From Burkholderia aenigmatica (lineage in GTDB: Bacteria; Pseudomonadota; Gammaproteobacteria; Burkholderiales; Burkholderiaceae), in NCBI RefSeq assembly GCF_902499175.1, contig NZ_CABVQC010000003.1, forward strand, positions 62,001-126,000: a stretch of DNA of 64,000 bases, written 5' to 3'. The notes under the pieces are model-generated. The model was given only the letters and a program-made list of their open reading frames with translations, did no database searches and was not told the DNA's origin. The translations under genes were made by a program, and so were the position numbers. This document shows, piece by piece, positions 63,395 to 64,000 of the stretch (position 1 is its first letter; each line of letters starts with the position of its first letter).

Positions 63395-64000
63395 ATGAAG
63401 GATCTGACGACGCCGCGCAGGATCGCGGCGGCGGTGGCGGCGCTCGCCGTCACGCAGGGGGCGCATGCGTTGAGCAGCGTCACGCTGTATGGCGATGTGG
63501 ACGCCGGCATCACGGTCACGAACAACCAGCAGACGACGGGCGCCGATGGTGCGGTACGCGGCGGCCGCAACGTTCAGGTGACGGGCGGCAACCTCGCGCC
63601 GCCGCGCATCGGCCTGACCGGCAACGAGGATCTCGGCGGCGGCACGGCTGTCGCGTTCAAGCTGGAGAACAGCTTCTGGATGAACAACGGCAGTCTCCTG
63701 CAGGCCGGCACGCTGTTCAACCAGAACGCATGGATCGCGTTGGCCAACGATCGCTACGGCACGCTGACGATCGGCCGCCAGTTCGACTCCTACACGACGA
63801 CGCTCGCGCCGTATGCGTCGAGCATTCCGTGGGCCACGCTGTACGGCGCGCATATCGGCGACGTCGACAACCTCAATGCGGCGCTGAACCTGAACAGTGC
63901 GGTGCAGTACACGAGCCCCACCGTGGCGGGGTTTGCGTTCAGCGGCACGTTTTCGTTCGGTGGCGTCGCCGGGGATTTTTCGCGGCAACGCAGCTGGGCG
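63395..64000 (+). CDS. Gram-negative porin (truncated by the window edge)
   Basis: The first 202 codons of a porin of the beta-proteobacterial type. A signal peptide (RIAAAVAALAVTQGAHA, residues 9-25) is followed by SSVTLYGDVDAGITVTNNQ and RIGLTGNEDLGGGTAVAFKLENSF. The start ATG 63395 has a GGGGGAG site. It continues past the window. It may be the outer-membrane entry for amines used by the preceding operon. Confidence 0.9.
   Translation, partial: MKDLTTPRRIAAAVAALAVTQGAHALSSVTLYGDVDAGITVTNNQQTTGADGAVRGGRNVQVTGGNLAPPRIGLTGNEDLGGGTAVAFKLENSFWMNNGSLLQAGTLFNQNAWIALANDRYGTLTIGRQFDSYTTTLAPYASSIPWATLYGAHIGDVDNLNAALNLNSAVQYTSPTVAGFAFSGTFSFGGVAGDFSRQRSWA

Overview
The window is about 64 kb of GC-rich DNA, dense with genes and strongly GC-biased at third codon positions. 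The gene families point to a Burkholderia of the cepacia complex, most likely a secondary chromosome. The best marker is a secreted M4 zinc protease of the ZmpB type beside a secreted M28 aminopeptidase; a glycine betaine/dimethylglycine catabolic operon, a choline-sulfate locus and an orphan VgrG/Rhs type VI island fit the same assignment. This is inferred from family recognition, not from a search.

Layout. 0-3.1 kb: the outer-membrane and membrane-fusion parts of a tripartite efflux pump. 3.3-12.4 kb: glutathione-independent formaldehyde dehydrogenase (fdhA), a class I fructose-bisphosphate aldolase, a 135-bp duplicated fragment of fdhA, a LysR regulator convergent with an EamA exporter, a zinc-ribbon membrane protein, a MocR regulator, and a secreted beta-propeller/discoidin protein. 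12.4-28.3 kb: the betaine block, with a GbdR-like regulator divergent from glyA, a dipeptidase, a DUF5943 protein, dgcA, dgcB, an ETF pair, gbcA, gbcB, a periplasmic betaine/choline-binding protein and an APC permease. 28.7-37.4 kb: a type VI payload island of VgrG, an Eag chaperone, a PAAR-Rhs protein with a C-terminal ADP-ribosyltransferase toxin, an overlapping ADP-ribosylglycohydrolase as probable immunity protein, and a small zinc-ribbon ORF. 37.4-39.2 kb: a TetR/DMT-exporter pair with repeated operator-like sites. 39.2-45.4 kb: purU, then a choline-O-sulfate locus (LysR regulator, betC, choX, porin). 45.5-47.2 kb: a second-type cysteinyl-tRNA synthetase behind an apparent Cys-codon leader peptide and terminator. 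47.2-51.9 kb: phosphate transporter with its DUF47 partner, a 2OG-Fe(II) oxygenase, YbjQ and a GNAT protein. 51.9-55 kb: the two secreted metallopeptidases. 55.5-64 kb: two AraC-type regulators, a TTQ amine-dehydrogenase operon of the aromatic-amine type, an aldehyde dehydrogenase and a porin cut by the window edge.

How the genes work together. Choline-O-sulfate is desulfated by BetC. Choline oxidation to betaine must be encoded elsewhere, since no betBA is present. GbcAB demethylates betaine to dimethylglycine and DgcAB with its ETF converts that to sarcosine; both steps release one-carbon units. FdhA, GlyA and PurU are suited to formaldehyde oxidation, glycine/serine exchange and folate balancing. 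Sarcosine oxidase is absent from the window. The type VI island sits between the betaine block and the choline-sulfate locus. The amine dehydrogenase operon feeds electrons to two c-type cytochromes and aldehydes to the adjacent dehydrogenase.

The most notable observations are the Rhs ADP-ribosyltransferase/ADP-ribosylhydrolase pair, the Cys-codon leader before the synthetase, a GATGCC hexanucleotide repeat directly before that synthetase's KMSKS loop, flanking sequences shared by the aldolase and zinc-ribbon loci, and a palindromic repeat that supplies the gbcB ribosome binding site.
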